Positions 47,301 through 59,774 of a stretch of 64,000 bases of DNA are shown piece after piece. The notes beneath the pieces were generated by a model, which was not told the DNA's origin, searched no databases, and worked only from the letters and a program-made list of their open reading frames with translations. The stretch spans positions 20,625,748 through 20,689,747 of the forward strand of contig OV121082.1 in assembly GCA_921293015.1 (NCBI GenBank), written 5' to 3'. The first letter of the stretch is position 1, and every line of letters starts with the position of its first letter. Both the position numbers and the translations under genes were made by a program. The DNA comes from Phorcus lineatus (taxonomy: Eukaryota > Mollusca > Gastropoda > Trochida > Trochidae).

Positions 47301-50047
47301 TCATTAAGCTGAGATGTACACCTGTGTTTTTACTTCATCCTTCTGTTCTTCAGGTAGATTTTTATGCATATACATCTAATATTTTTATCATTAACTGTGC
47401 AAAAATGATTAAATTATAATAACTCAATGACATTAAGTTTTTTTTAGCAATCAGCAATTGATTACTCTTTCAGTTACTTTGAACATATACTTATAATAAT
47501 ATTTCATATTTTTGCACTTATGTTAGCAAGTTTGAAAAATAATTCAAGTATCTTTCAGTTAAAGCTAGGGGACATTGATCTTTTAAAAATATATTATGGT
47601 GACTGGTGACAGACTTGTGACTGGTAACTAATCTACTTTAAATAACAATGAAGAACTGAGAAAATAACACTTTTCATGTAGTTTCTCCAATAGTTCTTTT
47701 TACAAAGAATAACTTTGTTACTCAGTGTTTTAAGAACGGTATACACATGAGATTAATTTGAACAAAATATGATAAACTTGAGGTTCCATCATACATCTAC
47801 ATATGTCGAACAAAACACAAATATTGCCCCCTCTCGTTCTCGCAGTTCTAAAATATTCTTTGTAAATTTAGATTCCAAATCTCAATATCTTACAGTGCCT
47901 TTACTGACCAGCAAACTCTTTTTTTTGTTCAATTTAAAATTTTATTTAGATCATTAAAAGATAAAGGTTTAGAACATTAAAGATCATAATAATGTAAACA
48001 ATGAAAGACAGGAAACAGACCTAAAAATTATCGCAGAAAGAAAATTAGGTTAACGATTTTTTACAAACAATTGTGAAATAAATTTGTCTTCATAAAAACA
48101 ATTTTTAATAAAAGAATTTTCAATGAGCACAAAAATTTCGAAAATTAGTGACTCAAAATTAGGTCTATGTTTAATGAAAATTGTGGCCTTACAATAAGGA
48201 AAACATGATTAAAGAAAGAAATTTTGTTGATCGAAAATATTAATTCTATCACTTGACATCAATTTTATAAAGACGGGTTACATTGCTCATTCTAATGCAT
48301 TGATCTCAACTTTTGTTGAATGATTTTATCAATTAAACAATTATAATAACATGATTAGATTTATGGGTATTCCATGATTGCTATTATCCAATGATAACAA
48401 CTGTGGTGATATATCTGCAAAACCTTTTCAAACCCATCAGCATCATAAAAAAGCCATTTCATCAAATGCATAAAGGACTAACTAGCAAGCCCAGTTGTTC
48501 AACTACATTTACACAGATAAAAGAAGATAATGCCATTAGATATTTTTGGAATTTGAAGATAGTGCATGCAGAGAGTTTTCGGGAGTCTTATTGTCACATC
48601 TTTATTGATGTTCAGTGCATTAAGGTTTGTATGCTGTTTTGTACAAGATGCTAGGCAAGGAAGCGTAAAGTTCCACTATTTGTGTAATGTTTCGCGATCA
48701 TACGGGGTGTTTTTTTATCAAAAACACTAGAGCTAGAGGTATATCAATTTACAAAACGTGATTAATGCCATGGCCATTCTATAAACTCATTATATATCAG
48801 TAAAAAGTAAAGAACCATTAGCAGGAGCGCAAAGAACAAACCAAGAACGCGGGTTAGGGAAACCCAGTATCAATCTGTTGACCGATTTGCAGAAATTGTT
48901 CAATAAACGAAATGTGTTAATTCGACTTTTAAAGAACTAACTCAAAATATCTAAAAAGAAGGCATGTTAATAGTTAGGTCAGTACAAAACGTGAAAGGTG
49001 CTAATGAAAGAAGTATTGCTTATTGCAATGTAACTTAAACTAATAATGTTTTGTTTAAAATACGTGGAATCAATTCTGGAGGTGGTTAATGAATTTAAAA
49101 CTATTCTTGCAATTTGCACCTATTATGTACTTTATACAATAAAAATTTGACACTGTAGGTAAAACACTTTCAATAAAAATTTGACACTATAGGTAAAACA
49201 CTTTCAATAAAAATTTGACACTATAGGTGAAACACTTTCAATATAACTTGGTAACATATTGCTTTTTTCACGGCATTATTGTATTTAATAAAATGATGAT
49301 GGTTTGAATAACTCGCTTCTATAAAATCTCTTTGCCAAAAAATGACTATGAATTTTTACTATGAATTATGGATTTATAATAAGTGGTATAACTACCAAAG
49401 GTAGTAGGTGCAGCAAAGACTTAAAACGTTATGGAGGGTCTTCAGTTATTGGCACACAACACAAGCATGTTTGCACACACATTCTGTAGATATATGAGAC
49501 AGAAGGGGTTCAACGGCTCTTAATCAAAAGGGCGCAGATAAGAATTAACTATATTACAGCAAGACTACTTTAAATTTACAGTATCATGCTATAACAAGAT
49601 ACATTTTTTCAAAGAATAATAACATTTACTGCTTCATATCATAGTTGGTCAGTCGAAATACATTTACCCTTACCAATTTAGTCATGAAAGTCTAAGAGTT
49701 TGTATGGGGTCCCTAACGTCAATTGCACCAAAGGCATTCAGTGCGGACCTGATACGTGTTTCTATTATGTGTATTGCTCTTCAGACAGATTCATTTTGAG
49801 ATGATTGTGTGATGGATCTAAAAGATTGACTTTCATCAAACAAGTATAGGAAAGTGGACAAAACGGAAATCAAACTCTTGGCGGTCACCTCTCTTAGGGC
49901 AAGCACATATTTCACATACGGATTTCGTATTAGCTCATAGATGTTGTTAATGTAAGTGAACTGTTCGGTTCAGTACTTCTATTTAGTAAAAATAGTCAAT
50001 GACATACAGGTAATACTCACTATATTCCAATCCATCCTTTTGTATTA
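44400..50047. other. long AT-rich stretch, no gene recognised
   Basis: Over 5.6 kb with only short, unsupported open frames on both strands (longest 87 codons at 48,391). A 34-base tandem repeat lies at 49,137-49,242. No splice-consistent coding series, RNA gene or element with ends was found. Confidence 0.5.
49137..49242 (+). repeat. 34-base tandem repeat, three copies
   Basis: Unit caataaaaatttgacact followed by (g/a)taggtaaaacacttt, starting at 49,137, 49,171 and 49,205. The copies differ at only two positions. Each unit contains an aataaa word. Confidence 0.92.
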
Positions 50048-50055
50048 CAAAAGTT
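50048..50055. repeat. Merlin target-site duplication, left
   Basis: caaaagtt, repeated exactly at 53,268-53,275. Eight bases is the usual target-site length of Merlin/IS1016 elements. Confidence 0.93.
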
Positions 50056-50082
50056 GGAGCAACTATAGAATTGGTTCGCCAC
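50056..50082 (+). repeat. Merlin terminal inverted repeat, left
   Basis: Starts ggagcaactatagaattgg. It pairs with 53,241-53,267. Confidence 0.95.
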
Positions 50083-50727
50083 TTTTTTGTTACTTTTTTC
50101 GCTCTAGATTTCATTCTAAAGAGGGATTATTTTGGTGGGAGTAAATAAAAAAGTGGGGCATGGTTTTTTGTGGGGGTAATGAAAGAAAGAAAGAAAATTT
50201 AAAAAAAAAATTTAAAAAGAAATTTCGGGATTCGAACTCGCTGTTCCGTATTTCTAATTCCCACTCTATTTCGCCTAATTCCCACTCTATTTCGCCTACT
50301 CCTGCACTCCTTCGACTGTTTCTTCTTGTCCACCAACCATCAACGGGCACGTCCTCACACTTCGCCGGGTAACTGAAACACTAGAATACATAATGAATTA
50401 TCATAATATGACATCCAAATACATGCAATCGTTAGCTGTTGCCAAACAACACACTGTAATCCTTGTGCTCGGAACTTCTACTGACACCTACGGTACAATC
50501 GAAACTCGTTTATCCGGACGTATCGAATAATTGATATAAATTATTCAATTACATCATATTATTTTTATTTGTGTGAAAGCAAGGCTTATAGACATAGTAA
50601 GGCTTCTATTTACACTGAATATACAAAATAATACACGCGTAATTATTTTGCGTTTGGTGCATGAAGGGGGTTAACTCTGAATGAGCGCCAAAGTTCATTT
50701 ACGCGCGATATATGAAAGAAAACAAAC

Positions 50728-51867
50728 ATGAATGACAGTCTAGACGACTTTGTGACTGAAAAGCCAAAGGTGCCAAAGCGAAAGTTCTTGCAGAGCGTGG
50801 AAAACATTTACGATGAGCCCAGGAGTTCGGCACCGAAGAAATTTGTAGGAGCTGTAGGCCTACTGCCGATCACACCAGTTAGGACAGTAGGCATTCAAGT
50901 CAACATGCCGCGGGCGATGGATGAGGGGGCGAGTTACAAGAAGAAGATACAGGGGGGGAAGTTCACGTTCAGAATGCTGTTAGAGGTGGTTTCGTGTAAG
51001 GAGTGGACCTTAAACTTCTGTTTTGAGAACGGATTAATTCCAAGAAAAAGAAGTTGTCCGACGTGCCAAAGCGACATGTCTCTTATCAATGACCGCCACA
51101 TATCCGACGGAAAGCGTTGGTACTGCCGGCAACGGAAGGGGCCTAATAAACATGAAAAGAGGCTGTCTATACGGACGGGGACCTTCTTCGAGAATTCTAA
51201 TATGACATTGGAGGAAGTCCTGCAATTCGTGTACCTTTGGGTGCACGGGACGCCCCACACCATGATCCACCATGAATTGGGACTGTCAAGTAACACCGAC
51301 GTTGACTGGGCCAACTTCCTGAGAGAAGTGATGGAGATGGCGATGTCGAGGAAAAGCTGCCAAATTGGGGGGCCCGGCGTTGTTGTGGAAATTGATGAAA
51401 GCAAGTTCGCGAAACGGAAGTACAACAGGGGACATCCCGTCAAGACAGGATGGGTTTTCGGCGGACGGGAACGTGATAATAAGAAAAAAGTTTTTATGGT
51501 CTCCGTTCCCGACCGAACTGCCGAAACCCTGATCGCCCTCATAAAGAAGTGGATTGCCCCGGGGTCCATCATATGGAGTGACTGTTGGCGGGCATACAAC
51601 CAGATACCCAAACTGCCAGAGGGTTATTCTCATTACACCGTGAACCACAGTGTAACCTTCAAGGACAAGGAAACCGGGGTGTGTACCAACCGCATTGAGA
51701 GCGACTGGGGCAAGGCAAAGGCTACCCTCCCCCGTTTTGGTCGGAAGGAGGATCACCTACCCGGCTTCTTGGCCACATTTATGTGGAAAAGATTCCACGA
51801 GGGGGATGACCAATTTATGGAACTGGTGCGGGAAATTTCAATTTGCTACCCAGGAATGGTCGAGTAA
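50728..51867 (+). CDS. Merlin transposase, ISXO2-like DDE domain, 379 residues
   Basis: Catalyses cut-and-paste movement of the surrounding element by cleaving at its inverted repeats. The first ~85 residues are a basic, low-complexity extension with no recognised fold. A zinc-binding-type segment follows (CPTCQSD, then WYCRQR, near residues 111-135). The ISXO2-like catalytic domain carries D223 in VVEIDESKFAKRKYNRG, D285 in IIWSDCWRAY and E324 in TNRIESDWGKAKA, the expected D-D-E triad. The frame is uninterrupted and intronless, and starts at the first ATG of the open frame. It has markedly higher G+C and different codon use from the AT-rich host sequence. An intact gene with near-matching terminal repeats suggests the element could still be, or recently was, active. 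Confidence 0.95.
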   Translation: MNDSLDDFVTEKPKVPKRKFLQSVENIYDEPRSSAPKKFVGAVGLLPITPVRTVGIQVNMPRAMDEGASYKKKIQGGKFTFRMLLEVVSCKEWTLNFCFENGLIPRKRSCPTCQSDMSLINDRHISDGKRWYCRQRKGPNKHEKRLSIRTGTFFENSNMTLEEVLQFVYLWVHGTPHTMIHHELGLSSNTDVDWANFLREVMEMAMSRKSCQIGGPGVVVEIDESKFAKRKYNRGHPVKTGWVFGGRERDNKKKVFMVSVPDRTAETLIALIKKWIAPGSIIWSDCWRAYNQIPKLPEGYSHYTVNHSVTFKDKETGVCTNRIESDWGKAKATLPRFGRKEDHLPGFLATFMWKRFHEGDDQFMELVREISICYPGMVE

Positions 51868-52068
51868 CAGTGTTTGAGTGGACTGGTAAAAGTTATCAAG
51901 TTTGAATTTGTGTTTTTGTGACTACTATTGGATTCTTTAATGTTTGGATTATTCACATTGGACCTTAATGTGGACCTATGGATTTGGGACAATCTATCTG
52001 TGCCTTTCTGGACTTTGGATATATACGATTGTATTTGGGATTTCGTAACGGAGGTAAGTTCCGAAATG

Positions 52069-52540
52069 TTAACACTTTTTGGTGTCCATAACGATACATG
52101 ATATGAATAGTAGGTAGGCTAATATGTGGGGGGGGGAGCCCCCCCCCCCAATTTTTGGTGTCCATAACGATACATAATATGAATAGTATGTAATATGTGG
52201 GGGGGGGGCAGGCCCCCCCCATACCCCCCCCCCCCCCCACACATCGCCAAACAACACACGCAACCACCGGTTAAATAAATTATAAAATATACAGTACATG
52301 AAATTAACGTAAAAAGACTCTGTTTGCCCGATTTCTTTATTACTTCATGTACAAAATAGTAAACCCCCCCCCCCCCCCCAAAAAAAAACACAAAAAAAAA
52401 ACACAAAAAGAAACAAAAGAAAACAGAAATAACAATAAAATACCCACCCACCGGTTAAATAAATTATAAGATTTACGTACTGTAGACTCTCGTTGCTCGG
52501 TTCCTTTAATACTTCATGTGCTAAATAGTATAACCCGAGG
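52069..52540. repeat. internal tandem repeats and G/C homopolymers of the Merlin element
   Basis: ggtgtccataacgatacat followed by (g/a)atatgaatagta occurs at 52,081 and 52,157, each followed by a run of ten or so G. A second pair, ccaccggttaaataaatta ... acttcatgt(a/g)c, occurs at 52,264 and 52,448. G runs and C runs here can pair with each other. Homopolymers make the exact sequence uncertain. Confidence 0.8.
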
Positions 52541-53240
52541 TAGAAGGTAGATAATTGAGACTACGAGATCACTATCCCATTGTTGGTAGGCAATATATAG
52601 TGGAAAAGCTCCTATCCTAGACGAAGTGAAGTATACATAAACCAGTTGAAAGTACGTTAGATGTGGCAAAGAACACGCTAATGAAATAGACACAAAATGC
52701 AAGTGTCAACCCCACGCCAGTGGAAATATTAAGAATAAGCAATATTTAAACGTATATATAATGGATACAAATAAAATATATCCCCACCCATATGTCAATA
52801 GGAGATTGCTTTTTCTCAATTTCCTTTGTCCCTACTTCCACGCAATGAACTAGACACAATGAAGGAAATAATCACGTATAATGACAAGATTTTGAAATTC
52901 ACAAGGATAAAAGGATACTCCGATGATCTTCTTCTTAAATATTTACACTCAAGGTAGGAAGCGCTGCCGTCATTAGATGGTCATGTAGTTAAGCTCCGTG
53001 CGGTAATAACAGTTACTGTCAAGCTCCGAGCACCATAACGCTGCAAGGAGAAACAATCCAAAATGGCGGCCAAAGGGACCGCGAGTTGAACTCGTTAGAT
53101 GGGAGAGAGTAATAATGCGGATTACGAAGTAATATGAGATGTTAGAATATTCTGAAATGAAGGATAATGACACAAAATATGATATTATACAGAAAATACC
53201 TTAAAAAATAGTATAGTGATATGTTATATCATAAAAAAGG

Positions 53241-53267
53241 GTGGCGAACCAATTCTATAGTTATACC
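53241..53267 (-). repeat. Merlin terminal inverted repeat, right
   Basis: Reads outward-in as ggtataactatagaattgg. It differs from the left repeat at three adjacent positions near the tip. Confidence 0.95.
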
Positions 53268-53275
53268 CAAAAGTT

Positions 53276-56170
53276 TAGTTGAGAGTTACGTAATGTAATT
53301 AAAAGAGTACCAAACGAAGGAAAAGATCGTTGGCCTTAATTCTAATTTTCAACTGTTCATATAGTGATACATATATGTAGTTTAAGTGTGAATATTCTGA
53401 CAGACTCCTTCAGAATATACAGCCCTGTTCACGTTTGCCTGAGAAGAATTTAAACATCCAAATCAGTGGGTGGATAAACGATTACACTTCAGTGTACCGA
53501 GGCATAGAGTTTGCTCCAGTTGGCAACGATTCCATTTCTGAACGAATGTCCTTTTGAGTTCCTGTTTTTCCGTTATTCAGTATTGAATTGTATATTGAAT
53601 AAGATTTCTGTCAATTATCTATTCTGAGATGGTAGAAAATCATACATTGCGAATAAAAACAATATACATGTAATTATCAGACAAAAATAGATATCTTCTT
53701 TTAAATAGTTTGCATTTTTAGATTATCATACATATAGATAGTTCTTAATAAGTATGGCCTGAAGAACATAATCACCGATTCCCACGGCTCAAAACTGATG
53801 CTGTACATTTAAAGACAGAATGCAAAATAACCTGGAGGCATATTGCCAGCCTAAATTAAAAAATGATTTTTCAGGACACTTTTGTTTTACAATCTAACAC
53901 AACAAAAGCATTTGTTTCCATTGCTATCGCCAGAGAACTGATCACTATGAAATATTATTATTTACTTGGGTATCCAAATATGTGAAACGTTTCATTAGAA
54001 ACTTAGAATGACATGTGTGTGACCTCTCCGAGTAGCTTAAGGGTTCCGGATCTGGTAATGACAAGCATTTCTCAGAACCATTCATACTCTTTTAACAGAC
54101 TCGATTACTAGTACAGTTGCCAGAACCACACTCGGCTGTTGACTGATCGCTGTAAGAAAACAACTTGTCAATAAGCCTCTTTTGTCCACAGTTAGCCATT
54201 TTATCGGAAATACCAAGTCTCTGCATTTAGCAAATAAATATCTCGTTCTAGGATTTATCTTCATATTCAAATTTCACTGGGTTCATCAGCATAACAGAAA
54301 CATAGCATGAAACATTACAGAAACGGTAAATTCCAAGACGGCGCTATTTTGTAGGGAGTTGTTGCTTGCACCAATGGTATCACATTTTTTGACTTAACAG
54401 CGGATTACATTCGAGTGCATAAATGAGACTGTGAGTTCTCCATTCAGAAATGTTAATTCATCAGAGACCACTCCAATAAATGTTTGTACTTGACTAATAT
54501 TGCGAAAGCACCAGAGTGATAAACAACTGTACATGCTAGGCTTGACTCAAAGTTAATAATTGATTGTATGAAACGATTCATTGCACAAAACTTGATCACC
54601 AATATTGAATAGCTGTTGTCTTTTAGAATGGATATAAAAATATCCACACATTGAAAAACGAATATTAATATCGAGAATAATCCATTCTCACCAAATAAAC
54701 CTATGATAAAAATAAAAATATTGTCAAGTAAACCTTGTCTATCCCATATGAATTGTTACATTTTTTTCAATTTTCATTCATGGTTACAAATTGTTGAATC
54801 AATCACAACTGAAATTCATAGTACCTCCCCTGTAAATAATGGACAGTCTCCTGTTGCCATATTAAGTCATGACAAGGCGCCCATGTCATCTTTAACAAAG
54901 CTTATACAGTCAATAATCATCAAAACTAGATGTTAAGAGATTTCAATAAAAACTGTACATAGGCAGCGAAGGTTTTAATTTGACGTTTATTTCTTCTGGT
55001 CTTTTGTTAATCCATGCATCCTTTTAAAAAATGAAAATAAATAAAAGAATCACAGGACAATAAGTGTTATCGAACTTGAACATTATTGTATCTTTAGAAG
55101 CAGTTCAAACAGTAGTTAAAAAAATATATATTAAAAATTTATTTTAAAATCGTGGGCAAACTTTCCTGTGTAATAACCGAGAAAAATATTTGGTATTTAT
55201 AAAGCCGACATTGGATTTCGAATGTTTTAATTTAGGTGCCTTGTCAAATTCGAGGCTTATGTCAATTGCTGCGTCGTTACTGTTTTGTTTTTCATGGCAT
55301 TGTGTTGCATTAGCACGTACAGATTACTAAATGATGTAGTAACTGACAAGGTTTAGTTGACGTTCATAGTCGTTCGTGTTTGATTGGGAGCAGTTAAATT
55401 AAATGTTATCATGTCATTAATTACTCGTTGCTTTAAACATTTGGATTTAAACATTTTGGTCTTAAGGCCCGGGTTTTGTGTTGTTGAAATAAGGACCAAA
55501 AGCCTTTTTGCCAGCGACACTTTGATTTCCTCAAAAGGTTGAAAGTTGTGTGCATATAAAACACAAGAACATTTATGTTTAAGCTGATGAATAAATGTAC
55601 TGCCTATTCGTATGAACATTGCCAGAGTATGAAATTTTCAGTTAGACTTCATTACACTTAAAAAGAAAATTGAATAAAATAAAAAAAATATGAATATGCC
55701 TGAGACAGTGTTTATATATGTGCCTACACAACCTAGATATGCGTTCAAGATAGAATAGAAAAGCCATTGAAATTAATGAAAACTATAGGTTTTACTTCGG
55801 TAATTTAAAACCATTCAAAACCATTGTCAGATTTTCTTGAAACAGCAATTCCACACGACAAAGAAATTCTCTACGATGTTGACGATTCTTCATAACGATA
55901 ACAAGTTAATGAGGCATTATCAGATTTCTTTTATATATTTTCTAAGTCATTATCCACCATAAGCTATGTTATGGCTATCGCCGTCTTCTTTCCTAATTTA
56001 TCTGGTTATAAGATATAATTTGAACTTTCTTTCAATTTATAATGCTGATTGAGATTTGTAAATTATGTATGAAATACATTTAATCGTTGACTTTACATTT
56101 GTACAATATTTCCAAGGTATCAATATCTACAAATATCAAAGTAAGGTACACAATCTAAGATTTATTGCCA
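53276..56170. other. non-coding stretch, nothing recognised
   Basis: AT-rich, short random frames only (longest 88 codons at 55,353-55,619 on the - strand, no motif). Confidence 0.5.
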
Positions 56171-56175
56171 AACTG

Positions 56176-56372
56176 TGCATGCGATTGTTGTAGTGATTGC
56201 AATGCTGGCCGCTAAAGCCAGATCCCCGGGTTTGAATGCCAGTGCAGACATCTAACTTTTTTTTTTACCTGAGTCTCAAACTGTGTCTTGTCTCTCGTCA
56301 AGGCACTTCATTCTCATATCGCTTAGTGCACCAAGTTGTTTAAATGGGTACCTGAAAACAGGATTTACGGCT
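56176..56372 (+). mobile_element. SINE remnant, same family as 36,755
   Basis: A degraded tRNA-like head (ttgtagtgattgcaatgctggccgc, then cccgggtttgaatgcc as B box) is followed by tcgtcaaggcacttcattc, agtgcaccaagttg and aaatgggtacctg. These landmarks match the antisense copy at 36,755-36,962 in order. No target-site duplication was found. Confidence 0.65.
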
Positions 56373-57716
56373 CTCAAATCTTGTTCGATATGATAATAGT
56401 CGTGAATTAGATTGCCAATTCCAATGTCACAATCGTGGTAATGTTTTTAGGCTAAATTATTTAAATAAATCATTTAATATATATATTATATACATTTAAA
56501 ATTGGTTTAACGTTCCTTAAGCGTCATTTCAATAGTTTCATCAATACGTGATGACGTTAAGTTTGAGATAAAGGCTATCTTTCTGGGTCATTAGATACAG
56601 CCTGATCAAAAAACTGTTTATTTATCGTTCGAGCAAGTCATTAATATTTTTCACGTCCTTTAGAAATGTTGGGTCCAATTTTGTCAACGAATAAATAAAC
56701 ATTTGTAATAAAATATTTTGTACGATATTGACAAACAAGTTTTACATATTGGCCAAACTGAATACCTTTTATAAGACTTACGTAATTGAATGGTAATACC
56801 TTTTGTTAGAAAACTATTTGCAAAGATTATAAAGTTTAACTTGTGATTAGTCTCGTACACTGATACTACGCTCTCAACTGATCATCTGGCAAAAGTGCAT
56901 TTGCTAGAATCAAAATACTTGATACTGTTAAAGTAGAAAAAATTATGGTTTACATAAAATCACATTAATGACATCAATGTAACTATAGCAACCGACAAAG
57001 TTTACCATACATATATATTTTTGTCATTACTGTTTTCTAAAGAAATAAAAGAAATATAACCATAAATTTCTCTCTGCAAAATAATAATGTCTACTTGAAA
57101 TGTCAAATGGTTGTATGTAAACAGAAATAATCTATGTTCAACACTACTGACGTAAACATTTCTAGGTTCTTTTTGAAAACTTAAAGCATTCATCCTTGAG
57201 TTGTTTCCCTCTCAACACAATGTTTGTAATATATAGCTATTGTTGTAAGTGTGCTTTGTTGTTCAGATATCATTATTTATGTCTATTTCATCGTGATCAT
57301 TGAGTATTTTGATTTTGATAAATGTTTATAGCACAGACCCTAATGCTTATATGCATATAGAAAATATTTGATCAACACCAAATATCAATTACCAATAAAT
57401 CTGTAAAGAAATAAACTATGATGACTTTAAAGTGACGTATCAATATTTGATATTTTTGGATACCCCAGGATATACTCATTGTGGCTTGTGATGCACGAGG
57501 TAAGTATGAATTGAATATTAACTCCCCGTATGCACAGGACACGTCTACAAAGGCAGAGGCTACACAGTGGCAAAATGTTTGCATGAGAAATGCTGGGATG
57601 TCCCTCGGACACCGTCGGATACGGCGACATAATCTTTAAAATAAAAAACGATGTTTTCAATATCCATAGGCCTTTCAAACCCCGTAAAACAACGATACAA
57701 GATAACAAAGCCTTGT

Positions 57717-58025
57717 GGAGGTGAGATGATTGGGGTATTAATGCCGCTTTTATAAGTTTCACTTATATCGCGGCCGCTAGTATTATTGCAGGGAGAAAGC
57801 CCGGAACACCATCGTGTTTGTGCATCGGGGTGAAACCTTTCGAGTATCGGTTGGAACTAGCGAACTATGGGTGTACCGCTCTGAAATTCAGTGTAGCATT
57901 GCACCCAAAACTTTCTGTGTGTTAAACAGCTCTCTACTGCACGGTGCCGAGCCCCTGTAGGGATTCGAATCACGGACCTTATGATCCGAAGCCGAACGCG
58001 AACCACTGCGCTATCGCGCCCTTAG
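57717..58025 (-). mobile_element. old copy of the tRNA-derived SINE
   Basis: On the - strand it matches the family of 10,235: the + strand shows ggtgagatgattggggt, attaatgccgcttttataag, cagggagaaagcccgg, gcattgcaccca, gggattcgaatcacgg and aaccactgcgctatcgcgcc. It has several small deletions relative to the copy at 38,846 and no clear target-site duplication, so it is older. Confidence 0.85.
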
Positions 58026-58029
58026 CCAC

Positions 58030-59585
58030 GTCGAGACGATCATTGAACTTTATTAAGAAAAAAGTGGTAACCAAGATTGGTCGTCTCTAAAGAGGGTTGT
58101 CGCGTGTTCATAATTCAAACTGTAAAGCCGAAAATCCCTCAGCTATTTTGTTATGCCTTCATGGTGCCTAGATAAAGATCAAAGTCTCGCAACACAGTAT
58201 GAGTCATTTTTGTCTAGACATAGAGTGTTGGAAATCCTTTGTTCATATATTTGTCCGAATTTACCCATATGCGATCAACTTCTGAAATTGGCTTTTGAAA
58301 TATTGTTTTTGCTTTAATGGAAATGTGTTGGATATGGATTCTATGCGGGATAGCTTCGCCTCGGTAGCAGAATTCCAAAGCCGCTCATCAAATCATAATA
58401 TTTAAAAATTAAAACTACATACATGTATGTTATTAAACAATTATTGTCTTCAAGAGATGTTGATCCAAGATTTATCGACTTTGGATACATGATATTCATC
58501 GATGCGAAGACGAGGTTATAAACAGTCCCAAGGTCTATAAATCATTGGATCAACCGATTCTGTAGTGTACAATTGTTTTTATTATGTTAGTGTCTTGAAT
58601 TACTGTCCTTCGTCAAATATGATTGAGATACAGTACTCTTATTTAGCACAGTCGCAGACGAAGTGATGCCTATTCGCTTGATTTAAAGTAATTCGAGGTT
58701 GAGAATTCCTAAATATATTCGTATCATCCAGAGGTGTTTTGATTGTTATATCAACCTCTCGCGATTCACACTGGTTATCATCACGGCCTAACTCTTGCTG
58801 TCATTTATTGTTCTTGTAATAAATGATCTACTAACAATCTACTTAGGATTTTAGAATTTAGAACGGAGTTTTTAAAAGGACATCAAAATCAATTGTGTTA
58901 ACATCCCAAGTTATATTTAAAAGGGTCTTAACTTGAGAACAGAATTATATAAAAAATAATAACTTGTACATGAACATGTTGATATTGATTTCTTTAGCAA
59001 AACACGTCTTATTTATCTTTAAATATTTACACTAAAGATTGCCGATGTTTGTCTCACTCTGGCCTTAGGAAATCTTTAGTTTATATGCCAGCTAGTGTTG
59101 ATCTAACATGATTTATCACACACACTGATAACGTGATAATTGTGTAGAAAGTGACAGAAACAAAGTAATTACCACCTGCATTAATCGTAGGTAATTCGAT
59201 AAAAAAAATGTATCTATGTGAAACTTATGACGTACTTAATAAAGGTCTCATCCATATCAGGAACGTTATTTGCTGCCTTAAAATTAAAAACAAAACGTTT
59301 TTTCAAACACAGTTGTCATCGAATAAAGGCATTGTGAAAGTACTTGGAAAATTTTCTTTCGTTAATGACTAACAAATAAGTAAAATATAATGTAAGATGT
59401 GTGAATTCATAACCAAAACTTAAAGAAAAGTATAGAAGTTATAAATCCCCTTTGTCTTAAGCTGTCATTTGACATGGAAAAACAAATAGAAACTTTTACC
59501 AACTTTAAACAATCCAGTCAATTTGTTTCCAAAACTTTTTTGAGACATTTTTAAAAATTGTGAACAAGTCTTCATTTTAAGGAAG
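58030..59585. other. non-coding stretch, nothing recognised
   Basis: No coding, RNA or repeat feature could be supported here. Confidence 0.5.
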
Positions 59586-59589
59586 ACAA

Positions 59590-59770
59590 GGAATGTTGAT
59601 GTATTATCAACTTCTTTATTGTACTGATATAGCGACGTTTCGGTATAGCTTCTTATACCATATACCGAAACGACGCTATCAGTACCATAAAGAAGTTGAT
59701 AATCTATGAAAATTCTTTTCTTCCTTATACTGACAACTTCTAGAATGCCACTTAAACAGTTTAAGTATTC
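59590..59770 (-). repeat. foldback (long hairpin) element, copy 2
   Basis: Arms tcaacttctttattgtactg / gcgacgtttcggtata and their reverse complement meet near 59,660. The flank gacaacttctagaatgccac at about 59,730 is the reverse complement of the lead-in of copy 1 (26,700). The element is therefore in opposite orientation and has only one right arm. Shared arms and shared lead-in define a family with conserved ends. Confidence 0.75.
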
Positions 59771-59774
59771 ATTT

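Larger units (their letters stand above)
50056..53267 (+). mobile_element. complete Merlin (IS1016/ISXO2-like) DNA transposon
   Basis: 3,212 bases bounded by inverted repeats at 50,056-50,082 and 53,241-53,267 that match at 24 of 27 positions; mismatches are only at positions 3-5 from the end. The shared core includes ctatagaattggttcgccac. Perfect 8-base duplications of caaaagtt lie outside. It encodes one intact transposase (50,728-51,867). Non-coding parts hold a 21-base tandem pair at 50,254-50,295 (ctaattcccactctatttcgc), a 76-base tandem pair at 52,081/52,157, a pair at 52,264/52,448 and several G or C homopolymers. The element is structurally complete and appears recent. Confidence 0.95.

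Noticed and set aside
48391..48654. 87-codon + strand frame
   Set aside because: No domain, no splice context, low-complexity surroundings.
49137..49242. 34-base repeats as a CRISPR array
   Set aside because: Copies are directly adjacent with no unique spacers and the DNA is eukaryotic; it is a simple tandem repeat.
50934..51756. Long open frames (up to 225 codons) on the - strand
   Set aside because: Shadows of the GC-rich Merlin transposase, which carries the recognisable catalytic motifs on the + strand.
51965..52451. Glycine/proline-rich open frames on the - strand
   Set aside because: Produced by G/C homopolymers and tandem repeats in the transposon's non-coding part.
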